In this document: piece after piece, positions 26,256 to 36,211 of the stretch
Numbering within the stretch: the stretch's first letter is position 1
How the letters are laid out: every line of letters begins with the position of its first letter
Assembly: GCA_903900155.1 (NCBI GenBank)
Contig: CAIUMD010000017.1
Span: 1-64,000, forward strand
DNA length: 64,000 nt
Direction: 5' to 3'
DNA from: an uncultured Caulobacterales bacterium
Lineage (GTDB): Bacteria > Pseudomonadota > Alphaproteobacteria > Caulobacterales > Caulobacteraceae
Notes under the pieces: generated by a model
Seen by the model: the letters and a program-made list of their open reading frames with translations, nothing else
Told to the model about the DNA's origin: nothing
Databases searched by the model: none
Made by a program: the position numbers and the translations under genes

Positions 26256-26531
26256 ATGGCCAATAATCCCGGCGCCAAGAAAGCGATCCGCAAGATCGCC
26301 CGTCGCACCGAAGTCAACACCGCTCGCCGTTCGCGCGTGCGCACCTTCCTGCGCAAGTTCGACGACGCCATCGCCAAGGGCGACGTCGCCGTCGCCAAGG
26401 CCGCCTTCGTGGAAGCTCAATCGGAGCTGATGCGCGCGGTGTCGAAGGGCGTCGTTCACCCCAACACGGGTTCGCGCAAAGTGTCGCGTCTGGCGGCTCG
26501 CCTGAAGAAGCTGGATAAGGCCGCCGCCTAA
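26256..26531 (+). CDS. rpsT: Ribosomal protein S20
   Basis: A 91-residue, highly basic 30S subunit protein that binds 16S rRNA. The N-terminus [17 protein letters not shown] and the C-terminal [19 protein letters not shown] are typical. It has its own promoter (26164-26192) and a strong terminator (26583-26613). rpsT next to dnaA is the arrangement known in Caulobacter. Confidence 0.97.
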   Translation: MANNPGAKKAIRKIARRTEVNTARRSRVRTFLRKFDDAIAKGDVAVAKAAFVEAQSELMRAVSKGVVHPNTGSRKVSRLAARLKKLDKAAA

Positions 26532-26582
26532 GTCCAGAATTTGGACGAACGTCGTTCGTTCAATGATTACAAGTATTTACAG

Positions 26583-26613
26583 AAGCCGGTCAGGTCTGCC
26601 TGACCGGCTTTTG
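26583..26613 (+). terminator. Intrinsic terminator of rpsT
   Basis: AAGCCGGTCAGG (26583-26594), loop TCTG, CCTGACCGGCTT (26599-26610), then TT and further T-rich sequence. A perfect 12-base stem with a short loop, 52 bases after the rpsT stop. Confidence 0.9.
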
Positions 26614-26937
26614 CTTTGAATCCAAGGCTCTATTCCTGGCGTTGCAATCTGTGATCTGAGCGCTTGGCTCTACTATTCCCTTGCCACGCGAGGGGCTCTC
26701 GCGAGTCAACAGAAATATCCGGACTCGGACGCAAGTTTTCCGTTTGACCGGCCCCCTCCGCTGGCTAATTTGAACGTCTCAGCGCTTCTCCAGTCTTGGA
26801 CAAAACAAGGCGGCGGCGGACCTCCTGCGTTCGCCGGGTAAGAACCTGTGTGCGCTGAGTAACCGGTCGTACGCCATGGGGGGCGAGCGGCTGAAGTGGG
26901 TTTGCGGCGGTTGTTTTTGTGCGAAGGCGGTGGACGA
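26614..26937 (+). promoter_or_regulatory. dnaA upstream control region with three GANTC sites
   Basis: A 324-base gene-free region. GANTC sites lie at 26618-26622 (GAATC), 26703-26707 (GAGTC) and 26722-26726 (GACTC). In C. crescentus, CcrM methylation of such sites raises dnaA transcription after initiation passes through, so this region probably carries the same control. I do not see a clear DnaA box or a confident -35/-10 pair. The leader before the ATG is long, as in C. crescentus. Confidence 0.65.
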
Positions 26938-28410
26938 ATGACGATGAAGGGCGGGGTGGCCAGCCAGGACTTCTCGGCGGCGATTGCGACGGCTGTAGAG
27001 CCGGCCGCGACCGTGTGGTCGAAAGTGACCGTGGCTCTGAAACGCGAGCTGGGCGACGCGGCCTTCGGGTCATGGATCGCGCCGGCGATGCTGCGTGAGG
27101 CCGCGACCGGTGACGTCGTGCTGGTCACGCCGACGGGGATTGCGCGCGACTGGATCCGTCGCAGCGCCTGGCGTCGCATCGGCGAGCTGTGGGCCGCCAA
27201 TGATGCGACCGGTCGTCGCATCGACCTGAAGTCGCGCCTGGAATTCGAGGCTTCGGCTGGCGCCTATGTCGAGGCCGCCCCGAAGGCCGTCGCCGCTGAA
27301 CCGATCGAGATCGTCCTGCCCGTGTCGACCGACGCGCCGGCCGTCGTGGCCCCCAGCGCCAAGTCGCCCCGTACGCAAGGCCTGCAGGAACGCTTCACCT
27401 TCGAGACCTTCGTCCCGGGTCCGGCCAACGAGTTCGCCCACGCCGTGGCGCGCCGGATCGCCAACTGGGCCGACGGCCACTTCAATCCCGTGCTGTTCCA
27501 CGGCCCCTACGGCTTCGGCAAGACCCACCTGCTGAACGCTCTCGCCTGGGAAGCCATGCGCAACGCGCCGGAAAAGCGCGTCGTGTACCTGACCGCCGAG
27601 CGTTTCCTGTCGACCTTCGTGCGCGCCCTGATGGATCGCCAGACGGCGGCCTTCAAGGAAGAGCTGCGCGCGGCCGACCTCCTGATCATCGACGACGTGC
27701 ACTTCATCGCCGGCAAGCAGTCGACGCAGGAAGAGCTGTTCCACACCCTGACCGCCCTGGTCGGCGAAGGCTGCCGCGTCGTGTTCTCGGCCGACCGTCC
27801 GCCGTCGGCCATGACCGAGATGGACCCGCACCTGCGCTCGCACCTGTCGGCGGGCCTGGTCTGCGGCCTGGAGCCGGCCGACCGCTCGCTGCGCATGGGC
27901 ATCCTGGAGCGCAAGATCCAGACCCTGTCGGGCGCGCACGGCTTCGAGCCGACCATGCGTCCGGACGTGCTGCAATTCCTGGCCGACCGCTTCACCGACA
28001 GCGTCCGTGAACTGGAAGGCGCGCTGAACACCCTGTCGGCCCGCGCCGGCGAAGGCCTGTCGCGCATGACCCTGGACGAGGTGCAGGCGGTCCTGCGTCC
28101 GCACCTGCGGTCGGGCGAAAAGCGCATCACCATCGACGACATCCAGAAGGCGACCTCCGAGCACTACGGCATGAAACAGGCCGACCTGCTCAGCGAGCGC
28201 CGCAACCGCGCCGTGGCCCGTCCGCGCCAGGCCGCCATGTGGTTGGCCAAGCAGTTGACCACCCGCTCGCTGCCGGACATTGGTCGCCGGTTCGGCGGTC
28301 GCGACCACACCACCGTCCTGCACGCCGTGCGCCGCATCGAGGCCCTGCGCGCCGAGGACAGCGCCCTGAACCACGATCTGGAGGTCATCACCCGCAAGCT
28401 GCGCGGCTGA
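26938..28410 (+). CDS. dnaA: DnaA, chromosomal replication initiator
   Basis: A 490-residue AAA+ initiator that binds DnaA boxes at the origin and melts DNA. Domain I occupies residues about 20-110, and domain II is a linker. The AAA+ domain has Walker A GPYGFGKTH and Walker B LLIIDDVHFI. Domain IV shows the DnaA-box signature GRDHTTVLHAVRRIE. I chose the ATG at 26938 (MTMKGGVASQDFS), which gives 490 residues as in C. crescentus; the frame is open 14 codons further upstream. The origin itself is not adjacent, as expected in Caulobacter. Confidence 0.98.
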   Translation: MTMKGGVASQDFSAAIATAVEPAATVWSKVTVALKRELGDAAFGSWIAPAMLREAATGDVVLVTPTGIARDWIRRSAWRRIGELWAANDATGRRIDLKSRLEFEASAGAYVEAAPKAVAAEPIEIVLPVSTDAPAVVAPSAKSPRTQGLQERFTFETFVPGPANEFAHAVARRIANWADGHFNPVLFHGPYGFGKTHLLNALAWEAMRNAPEKRVVYLTAERFLSTFVRALMDRQTAAFKEELRAADLLIIDDVHFIAGKQSTQEELFHTLTALVGEGCRVVFSADRPPSAMTEMDPHLRSHLSAGLVCGLEPADRSLRMGILERKIQTLSGAHGFEPTMRPDVLQFLADRFTDSVRELEGALNTLSARAGEGLSRMTLDEVQAVLRPHLRSGEKRITIDDIQKATSEHYGMKQADLLSERRNRAVARPRQAAMWLAKQLTTRSLPDIGRRFGGRDHTTVLHAVRRIEALRAEDSALNHDLEVITRKLRG

Positions 28411-28437
28411 TCCGGGTAGACCCCATGTGGGGAGAGG

Positions 28438-28463
28438 GGCCGTTCCGAAAGGAGCGGCCTTTC
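28438..28463 (+). terminator. Intrinsic terminator of dnaA
   Basis: GGCCGTTCC (28438-28446), GAAA tetraloop, GGAGCGGCC (28451-28459), then TTTCT. It lies 28 bases after the dnaA stop. Confidence 0.85.
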
Positions 28464-28466
28464 TGC

Positions 28467-28506
28467 TTTCAGGGCTTCAGACAGGCTTTCAGGGCTTCAG
28501 GCAGGA
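28467..28506. repeat. Tandem duplication of 20 bases
   Basis: TTTCAGGGCTTCAGACAGGC (28467-28486) is followed directly by a near-identical copy (28487-28506) differing at about two positions. It lies just after the dnaA terminator and overlaps the 3' end of the doubtful small lipoprotein gene on the other strand. Probably a replication-slippage product. Confidence 0.7.
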
Positions 28507-28733
28507 CGAAACGAACGGTCGGACCTGGCTTGAGCCGGCCTGTAGGTCAAAGCGCAGGAGTGTCTCCCGGGCGCCGAAGGCATAGAGCTTTCCCGTCGGC
28601 TGCTCCCCAGCAGGATTCCGCTGCTGGCGTGCAGTTGCCTGGGAGGAACCTGATCCCAGCCGTAAAGGCTCGGGGCGGGGCCACACCCGGCGAGCATGAA
28701 CGTCATCGCGCAGGAAAGGCGTAGGGAAAGCAT
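28497..28733 (-). CDS. Possible small lipoprotein downstream of alkB
   Basis: A 78-residue open frame starting MLSLRLSCAMTFMLAGC, a signal sequence with an LAGC lipobox. It then reads GPAPSLYGWDQVPPRQL and a basic, Ser/Arg-rich tail. It starts two bases after the alkB stop (TGAGGATG), as a coupled gene would. The C-terminal part looks like non-coding sequence and runs into a tandem repeat, so it may be a decayed or frameshifted lipoprotein. I give it only weak support. Confidence 0.3.
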   Translation of the reverse strand: MLSLRLSCAMTFMLAGCGPAPSLYGWDQVPPRQLHASSGILLGSSRRESSMPSAPGRHSCALTYRPAQARSDRSFRPA

Positions 28734-28735
28734 CC

Positions 28736-29347
28736 TCACCGCGCTCGCCTCAGGGTCAAGTTGATACGACCGCCGCCGGGCACTAGCCCCGACGAGCCCG
28801 AGAGTATCCGGTCGACGCCGTGGAACGCCAGCCGCGCCGGTCCCGACAGCCGGCACACATCGCCCGAGCTCAGCTTCAAACTTCGCGTCGGATCCTTGCG
28901 GCTGGTCCCGCCGAGGCGGAACACCGCCGTGTCGCCCAGCGAGATCGACAGCACCGGAAAGCGCGGATCGGCCTCGTCGCGATCCTGGTGCAGGCCCATG
29001 CGGGCCCCGTCGCGATAGAGGTTGATCAGGCACGAGTCCGGCGGGGTGTCCGGATCGCCCAGCCGGCGCCAGAGATCGAGCAGGGCAGGGGGCATGGCCG
29101 GCCAGGGCTGATCCGTGTCCGGATGCCGTTCGGCGTAGCGGTATCCCCGGATATCGCTGGTCCAGCCCAGGGGGCCGAACGCCGTCATCGCGACGCTCAT
29201 CGGCTTGCCATAGGCCGTGCCGTAGTTCGCGAACGGAGCGATGTCCGCCGCCGCCAGGACGGCGTCGACCAGCGCCCGCTGCGCGGCGGCGTCCAGAAGG
29301 CCGGGCCAGAGATCGAAACCCGGGATGACGGTCAGGGGCTGAAACAT
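28736..29347 (-). CDS. alkB: AlkB, 2-oxoglutarate/Fe(II)-dependent DNA dealkylase
   Basis: A 203-residue dioxygenase that oxidatively removes 1-methyladenine and 3-methylcytosine lesions. The metal ligands are His120 and Asp122 (LHQDRDE) and His176 (AFHGVDRI). The 2-oxoglutarate arginine pattern is RINLTLR (Arg194 and Arg200). NLYRDGARMGLHQD is a typical substrate-side motif. It is separate from the AraC-Ogt gene, so alkylation repair genes are scattered in this genome. Divergent from the aminopeptidase gene, with 94 bases between starts. Confidence 0.95.
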   Translation of the reverse strand: MFQPLTVIPGFDLWPGLLDAAAQRALVDAVLAAADIAPFANYGTAYGKPMSVAMTAFGPLGWTSDIRGYRYAERHPDTDQPWPAMPPALLDLWRRLGDPDTPPDSCLINLYRDGARMGLHQDRDEADPRFPVLSISLGDTAVFRLGGTSRKDPTRSLKLSSGDVCRLSGPARLAFHGVDRILSGSSGLVPGGGRINLTLRRAR

Positions 29348-29441
29348 TCCTGAAACTTAACGCGCGCCATAGGGGCGAAGGGTATTGGTTTGCCCTGCCG
29401 GCTGAGGGGAGCCGGATAATTTTTCCATCTTAGGACCGAAC

Positions 29442-32102
29442 ATGCGTCGTCTTATGTCCTCAGCGGCCATGGCCGTGATCTTGTTGGCCGCCGGCAGCGC
29501 TTCCGCCGCCACCCCGGCCGCCGTCGGCGCGAAAGGCGCGACCTTCGCGACCGTGACGACCCAGCTGCCCCGCAACGTCCGGCCGTCGCACTATGATCTG
29601 GCCTTTGCGCCCGACGCCGACAAGCTGACCTTCACGGCTCAAGTGAAGATCGCCATCGAGGTCGTCGAGCCCACCAGCACCGTCACCCTGCAAGCCGCCG
29701 ACCTGACCTTCTCGAAGGCCGAGATTGCCGGGATCGGGGCCGCCAAGATCAAGGTCGACGAAGAAGCCCAGACCGCCGCCTTCACGTTCGGCAAGACCCT
29801 GCCGAAAGGCAAGTACGTCCTGTCGATCGACTATGCCGGCAAGATCTACAAGCAGGCCGCCGGCCTGTTCGCGCTCGACTACGAGACCGAGGCCGGCAAG
29901 AAGCGCGCCCTCTACACCCAGTTCGAGAACAGCGACGCCCGCCGCTTCATCCCCTCGTGGGACGAGCCGTTCTACAAGGCCACCTACACCGTCGAGGCGA
30001 CGATCCCGACCGGCCAGATGGCCCTGGGCAACATGCCGATCGCCTCGTCCAAGGACATCGGCGGCGGCAAGACCGTCGTGAAGTTCGCCACCTCGCCCAA
30101 GATGTCGACCTATTTGCTGTTCTTCGGCGCGGGCGAGTTCGACCGCGCCTCGGTCAAGGCCGCCGGCGTCGATGTCGGCGTGGTCACCAAGAAGGGCGAC
30201 ACGCCCAAGGCGGCGTTCGCGTTGAAGTCGGCCGCCGACATCCTGCCCTGGTACAACGACTATTTCGGCGCGGCCTACCCCTTGCCGGTGCTGGACAACA
30301 TCGCCGCCCCGGGCCGCAGCCAGTTCTTCAGCGCCATGGAGAACTGGGGGGCGATCTTCTACTTCGAATACGCCATGAACCTGGACCCGGCGATCTCGAC
30401 CGAGACCGACAAGCAGAACGTCTTCACGACCGTGGCCCACGAAATGGCCCACCAGTGGTTCGGCGACCTGGTGACCATGGCCTGGTGGGACGATCTCTGG
30501 CTGAACGAAGGCTTCGCCTCGTGGATGGAGGGCCGGGCGACCGAGCACTTCCACCCCGAATGGAACGCGGCCGTCGGCGCGGTGAACGGCCGTGAATACG
30601 CCATGGGCTTGGACGCCCTGTCGACCACCCACCCGGTGGTGCAGCACGTCGAGACCGTGGAACAGGCCAGCCAGGCCTTCGACGCCATCACCTACCAGAA
30701 GGGCGAGGCCATCATCCGCATGCTGGAAAGCTATGTCGGCCATGACGCCTGGCGCGACGGCGTGCGCGCCTACATGAAGCAGCACGCCCACGGCAATACG
30801 GTCAGCGACGACCTGTGGCAGGCGGTCGAGGTCGCCGCCAGGAAGCCGATCAAGGCCATCGCCCACGACTTCACCCTGCAGCCGGGCGTGCCGCTGATCA
30901 CCGTCAGCAATGCGACCTGCGCGGCGGGCAAGACCACCCTGACCCTGACCCAGGGCGAATTCAGCAAGGACGTCCCGGGCAAGAAGCCCCTGACCTGGCG
31001 CGTGCCGGTCACGGTGCAGGCCCTAAAAGACGAGAAGGGCGTCGGCGGCGCGGCCAAGACCCTGGTCACCGGCGGGCAAGGCGCTGTGACCGTCGACGGC
31101 TGCGGCCCGGTGGTCGTCAATGCCGGCCAGAGCGGCTATTTCCGCACCCTGTACGGTCCGGAACGTTTCATCGGCATCGTGCAGAACTTCGCCAAGCTGC
31201 CGGCGATCGACCAGCTGGGCGTGATCAGCGACGCCTGGTCGATGGGCCTGGCCGGCTACCAGCCCGCCACGGACTTCCTCGATTTGGCCAAGGCCGCGCC
31301 GGCCGACGCCGATCCGCAGGTGCTGTCCAAGGTGGCCAAGACCTTCACGGCCATCGACGGCTATTACGAAGGCCAGCCGGCCGAGCGCGCGGCGTTCCGC
31401 AAGGTCGCCATCGGCCAGCTGCGGCCGCTGCTGGCCAAGGTGGGCTGGACCGCCAAGACCGGCGAGCCGGACAATATCGCCATTCTCCGCGCCGACCTGA
31501 TCGGGGCTCTGGGCGGCCTGGGCGATGCCGACGTCGTGGCCGAGGCGACCCGTCGCTTCAACGCCGAAAAGACGGATCCGTCGGCCATCCCCGGTCCGCT
31601 GCGCAAGACCATCCTGGGCGTCGTGGCCGGCCATGCCGACCCGGCGACCTGGGACGCCATCCGCGCCCAGGCCCAGGCCGAGAAGACCCCGCTGGTCCGC
31701 GCCCAGCTCTACAGCCTGCTGGCCTCGGCCGAGGATGAGACCCTGGCCAGGAAGGCGCTGGAACTGGCCCTGACGCCGGAGCCGGGCGAGACCCTGTCGT
31801 CGACCATGATCTCGCGCGTGGCGGCCAACCATCCGGACATGACCTTCGACTGGGCCATCGCCCACAAGGACGCGGTCAACGACAAGGTCGACTCCGCGTC
31901 GCGCACCCGGTTCATCCCCGGCCTGGGCGCGGCCTCGTCGAACCTGGCCACGGCCGAGAAGATCAAGGCCTGGACCGCCGCCAACCTGGCCGAAGGATCG
32001 CGCAAGGAGGGCGACAAGGCCGCCGCCGCCGTGATGAACCGCGCCCAGATCCGCCAGCAGCGCATGCCGGCGATCACCGCCTGGGTCGCCAAGGCGGGAT
32101 AG
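29442..32102 (+). CDS. M1-family aminopeptidase, exported
   Basis: An 886-residue zinc aminopeptidase. A signal peptide (MRRLMSSAAMAVILLAAGSA, cleavage near ASA) sends it to the periplasm or surface. The substrate N-terminus site is SAMENWG (GAMEN motif). Zinc ligands are His333, His337 and Glu356 in HEMAHQWFGDLV...WLNEGFAS. The C-terminal half is the helical ERAP1-type domain. It should release N-terminal residues from peptides for nutrition. Sequence is closer to eukaryote-like M1 enzymes than to cytoplasmic E. coli PepN. It ends at a clear terminator. Confidence 0.93.
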   Translation: MRRLMSSAAMAVILLAAGSASAATPAAVGAKGATFATVTTQLPRNVRPSHYDLAFAPDADKLTFTAQVKIAIEVVEPTSTVTLQAADLTFSKAEIAGIGAAKIKVDEEAQTAAFTFGKTLPKGKYVLSIDYAGKIYKQAAGLFALDYETEAGKKRALYTQFENSDARRFIPSWDEPFYKATYTVEATIPTGQMALGNMPIASSKDIGGGKTVVKFATSPKMSTYLLFFGAGEFDRASVKAAGVDVGVVTKKGDTPKAAFALKSAADILPWYNDYFGAAYPLPVLDNIAAPGRSQFFSAMENWGAIFYFEYAMNLDPAISTETDKQNVFTTVAHEMAHQWFGDLVTMAWWDDLWLNEGFASWMEGRATEHFHPEWNAAVGAVNGREYAMGLDALSTTHPVVQHVETVEQASQAFDAITYQKGEAIIRMLESYVGHDAWRDGVRAYMKQHAHGNTVSDDLWQAVEVAARKPIKAIAHDFTLQPGVPLITVSNATCAAGKTTLTLTQGEFSKDVPGKKPLTWRVPVTVQALKDEKGVGGAAKTLVTGGQGAVTVDGCGPVVVNAGQSGYFRTLYGPERFIGIVQNFAKLPAIDQLGVISDAWSMGLAGYQPATDFLDLAKAAPADADPQVLSKVAKTFTAIDGYYEGQPAERAAFRKVAIGQLRPLLAKVGWTAKTGEPDNIAILRADLIGALGGLGDADVVAEATRRFNAEKTDPSAIPGPLRKTILGVVAGHADPATWDAIRAQAQAEKTPLVRAQLYSLLASAEDETLARKALELALTPEPGETLSSTMISRVAANHPDMTFDWAIAHKDAVNDKVDSASRTRFIPGLGAASSNLATAEKIKAWTAANLAEGSRKEGDKAAAAVMNRAQIRQQRMPAITAWVAKAG

Positions 32103-32127
32103 AAACCCAAATAACCGTGGACTTTCA

Positions 32128-32161
32128 ATGGTCGCGCTCCGAAAGGGGTGCGGCCATTTTT
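32128..32161 (+). terminator. Intrinsic terminator of the M1 aminopeptidase gene
   Basis: ATGGTCGCGCTCC (32128-32140), GAAA loop, GGGGTGCGGCCAT (32145-32157) and a T run. The stem is 13 base pairs, with G-T pairs. It lies 25 bases after the stop codon. Confidence 0.85.
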
Positions 32162-32431
32162 CTTGGTCGCGGCGCCAGATTCCCCCTCGATACGAGGGGT
32201 TATGGGCTTGCGCCCCGCCGCCCATCCCCCATATCCGGCTTCGAAGCGGGGTTGACGGGCTCGTCAACTTCGCACAACGCATTTTGCCCGTTCGGTTTTA
32301 CCGGCGGAACGAGATGTGGAACCCAACCGTAGAGAGAGCGAACCCACTAGGGGACGGAACGAGAAAAACCGGGGCGCTTCAGAGAAGGCCCTTGTCACCG
32401 CCGTCCGCCTGAAGGAGCGACAGGTACCCAG
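32162..32431 (+). promoter_or_regulatory. dnaK upstream region with a heat-shock promoter
   Basis: The remaining gene-free stretch before dnaK. A sigma-32 type promoter is readable: CTTGCGC (32207-32213), 13-base spacer, CCCCATAT (32227-32234), against the consensus CTTGAAA-N11-16-CCCCATNT. A hairpin CCCCTCG-ATA-CGAGGGG lies just upstream (32183-32199) and another, GTTGACG-GGCT-CGTCAAC, just downstream (32251-32268). The second contains a TTGACG that could belong to a housekeeping promoter. C. crescentus dnaK is known to use both promoter types. Confidence 0.75.
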
Positions 32432-34333
<1,902 letters not shown>

Positions 34334-34346
34334 TCGCCATGCGCGC

Positions 34347-34381
34347 GCCGCGGAACATGCTCGATAGGTCTGTTCCGCGGC
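34347..34381 (+). promoter_or_regulatory. dnaK-dnaJ intergenic hairpin
   Basis: GCCGCGGAACA (34347-34357) and TGTTCCGCGGC (34371-34381) form a perfect 11-base stem with a 13-base loop, 14 bases after the dnaK stop. No T run follows. It may be a partial terminator or RNA-processing site that lowers dnaJ expression relative to dnaK. Confidence 0.55.
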
Positions 34382-34493
34382 CGCGACGTCTTGTCTCGCC
34401 GCCCGAGGACGCCTTGCGCCGGGCCGCGTGCTATCCCACCTCTTCCCTTATCAACGCCACTTTCGTGGGCCTTTTGGGCGCCAGACGCTGACG

Positions 34494-35654
34494 ATGCGCG
34501 ACTATTACGAAATCCTCGGCGTGACCCGGACCATTGATGATGCTGGTCTGAAGTCCGCGTTCCGCAAGCTGGCGATGGAACACCACCCCGACCGCAATGG
34601 CGGCTGCGAGAACGCCACGGGCCGGTTCAAGGAAATCAACGAGGCCTACAGCGTCCTCTCCGATCCGCAGAAGCGCGCGGCCTATGACCGCTTCGGCCAT
34701 GCCGGCGTCAACGGTCCGCAGGGCGGCGGCGCGGGCGGCTTCGGCGGCCAGGGCTTCGACGCCAGCGACATCTTCAACGACGTCTTCGGGGACGTCTTTG
34801 GCGAAATGTTCGGCGGCGGCCGTCGCCAGTCGAATGGTCCCCAGCGCGGCCAGGACCTGCGCTACGACCTGGAGATCTCCCTCGAGCAGGCCTATGCGGG
34901 CGCCGAGGTCGAGATCAAGGTGCCCGCCGCCATGACCTGCGAGGTCTGCGAGGGCTCGGGCGCCAAGCCGGGCACCAGCCCCACCGTCTGCGGCACCTGC
35001 GGCGGCGCCGGCCGGGTTCGCGCGACGCAAGGCTTCTTCGCGGTCGAGCGCGGCTGCCCGCGCTGCGGCGGTTCGGGCCGCATGGTCCTGGACCCCTGCA
35101 CCAACTGCCACGGCCACGGCCAGGTGCGCCGCGAGCGCATCCTGTCGGTCCGCATCCCGGCCGGCGTCGACGACGGCGCCCGCATCCGCCTGGCGGGCGA
35201 GGGCGACGCGGGCGCGCGCGGCGGTCCGCGCGGCGATCTCTACATCTTCCTGTCGGTGACCCCGCACGAGCTGTTCGAGCGCGACGGCCTCGACCTGCTG
35301 TGCACCGTGCCGGTGCCGATGACCACGGCCGCCCTGGGCGGCGAGATCGAAGCCCCCTGCCTGCTGGGCGGCGAGACCTGCGACGGCCAGTGCAAGATCA
35401 GCGTCTCGGTGCCGGAAGGCGCCCAGACCGGCAAGACCGTCCGCCTCAAGGGCAAGGGCATGCCGTCCCTGCGCAGCCGCCAGCGCGGCGACCTGGTGGT
35501 CGAGCTGTTCGTCGAGACGCCCACGCACCTCTCCGCCCGTCAAAAGGAACTGATGCGCGAACTGGCCGGCCTGTGCGGCGAAAAGCAGAACCCCAAGTCG
35601 TCCAGCTTTGCCGGCAAGGCCAAGAGGTTCTGGGAAGAAGTGACGGGGAGCTAA
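34494..35654 (+). CDS. dnaJ: DnaJ, Hsp40 co-chaperone
   Basis: A 386-residue co-chaperone that stimulates DnaK ATP hydrolysis. The J domain contains the HPD motif (EHHPDRNGG). A Gly/Phe-rich linker follows (about residues 75-105). Four zinc-binding CxxCxGxG repeats are present: [24 protein letters not shown] and CTNCHGHG. I chose the ATG at 34494 ([10 protein letters not shown]), which is the normal J-protein start; an in-frame ATG lies upstream at 34428. Confidence 0.97.
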   Translation: MRDYYEILGVTRTIDDAGLKSAFRKLAMEHHPDRNGGCENATGRFKEINEAYSVLSDPQKRAAYDRFGHAGVNGPQGGGAGGFGGQGFDASDIFNDVFGDVFGEMFGGGRRQSNGPQRGQDLRYDLEISLEQAYAGAEVEIKVPAAMTCEVCEGSGAKPGTSPTVCGTCGGAGRVRATQGFFAVERGCPRCGGSGRMVLDPCTNCHGHGQVRRERILSVRIPAGVDDGARIRLAGEGDAGARGGPRGDLYIFLSVTPHELFERDGLDLLCTVPVPMTTAALGGEIEAPCLLGGETCDGQCKISVSVPEGAQTGKTVRLKGKGMPSLRSRQRGDLVVELFVETPTHLSARQKELMRELAGLCGEKQNPKSSSFAGKAKRFWEEVTGS

Positions 35655-35772
35655 TTCTCACCTTCATGCAACCTGAAAAAGAATCTCACTGATTGCGATT
35701 TAAGATTGCGAAATGTGCCTGAACAGTGAAGCCTGGGGTTGCGCAACTCGCGCAACTCAGAAGGGCTCGTTC

Positions 35773-36069
35773 ATGCAAGTTCGTGCATCCGGATTGAAAC
35801 TGTTCAGCGCCATCCTCGCGGGCGGCGTGTTGATGGCCTCCGCCGCTTCGACTCCGGTCTTGGCGCAACCCGATCGCTGCCGGGCCGAGGCCTGGGCGAC
35901 TTGCGACCCGTATTGGCCGCGCAGCGACCCCGAATGGCAGGCCTGCGTCGCGAATTACATCGAGAACTGTTATATCCCTGAGCCGCAATGTCCGGGCGGC
36001 CCCTGCCAGACGGCTGGTCCGAAGGTCGATGTTTCGGCGCTGAAGAAGATGCTGAAAAGCATCGCCTAG
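35773..36069 (+). CDS. Small secreted cysteine-rich protein
   Basis: A 98-residue protein with a signal peptide (MQVRASGLKLFSAILAGGVL, cleavage near VLAQP). The mature part of about 68 residues has six cysteines (PDRCRAEAWATCDPYWP, ACVANYIENCYIPEPQC, GPCQTAG). They are probably disulfide-bonded in the periplasm. No family recognised. The leader contains direct repeats (GATTGCGA twice at 35691-35698 and 35704-35711). A weak hairpin after the gene (36079-36106) may end the transcript. Function unknown. Confidence 0.65.
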   Translation: MQVRASGLKLFSAILAGGVLMASAASTPVLAQPDRCRAEAWATCDPYWPRSDPEWQACVANYIENCYIPEPQCPGGPCQTAGPKVDVSALKKMLKSIA

Positions 36070-36211
36070 TCTGATTACCCCTTGGGCGTCGCATGACGTC
36101 CAAGGGTGGCTCAGCGCGCGATGAAGGCGCCTGCGTTTTCACGCTTAATCCCCCGATTTCCTTAACGCCGACTCTTAACGCGGCGCGCGACGCTCTGTAC
36201 TTTTTGGCGCC

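Noticed and set aside
26532..26937. Chromosomal replication origin next to dnaA
   Set aside because: No cluster of DnaA boxes is visible, and in Caulobacter the origin lies near hemE, away from dnaA.
28467..28506. Start of a CRISPR-like array
   Set aside because: Only two directly abutting copies with no spacer between; a slippage duplication explains it.
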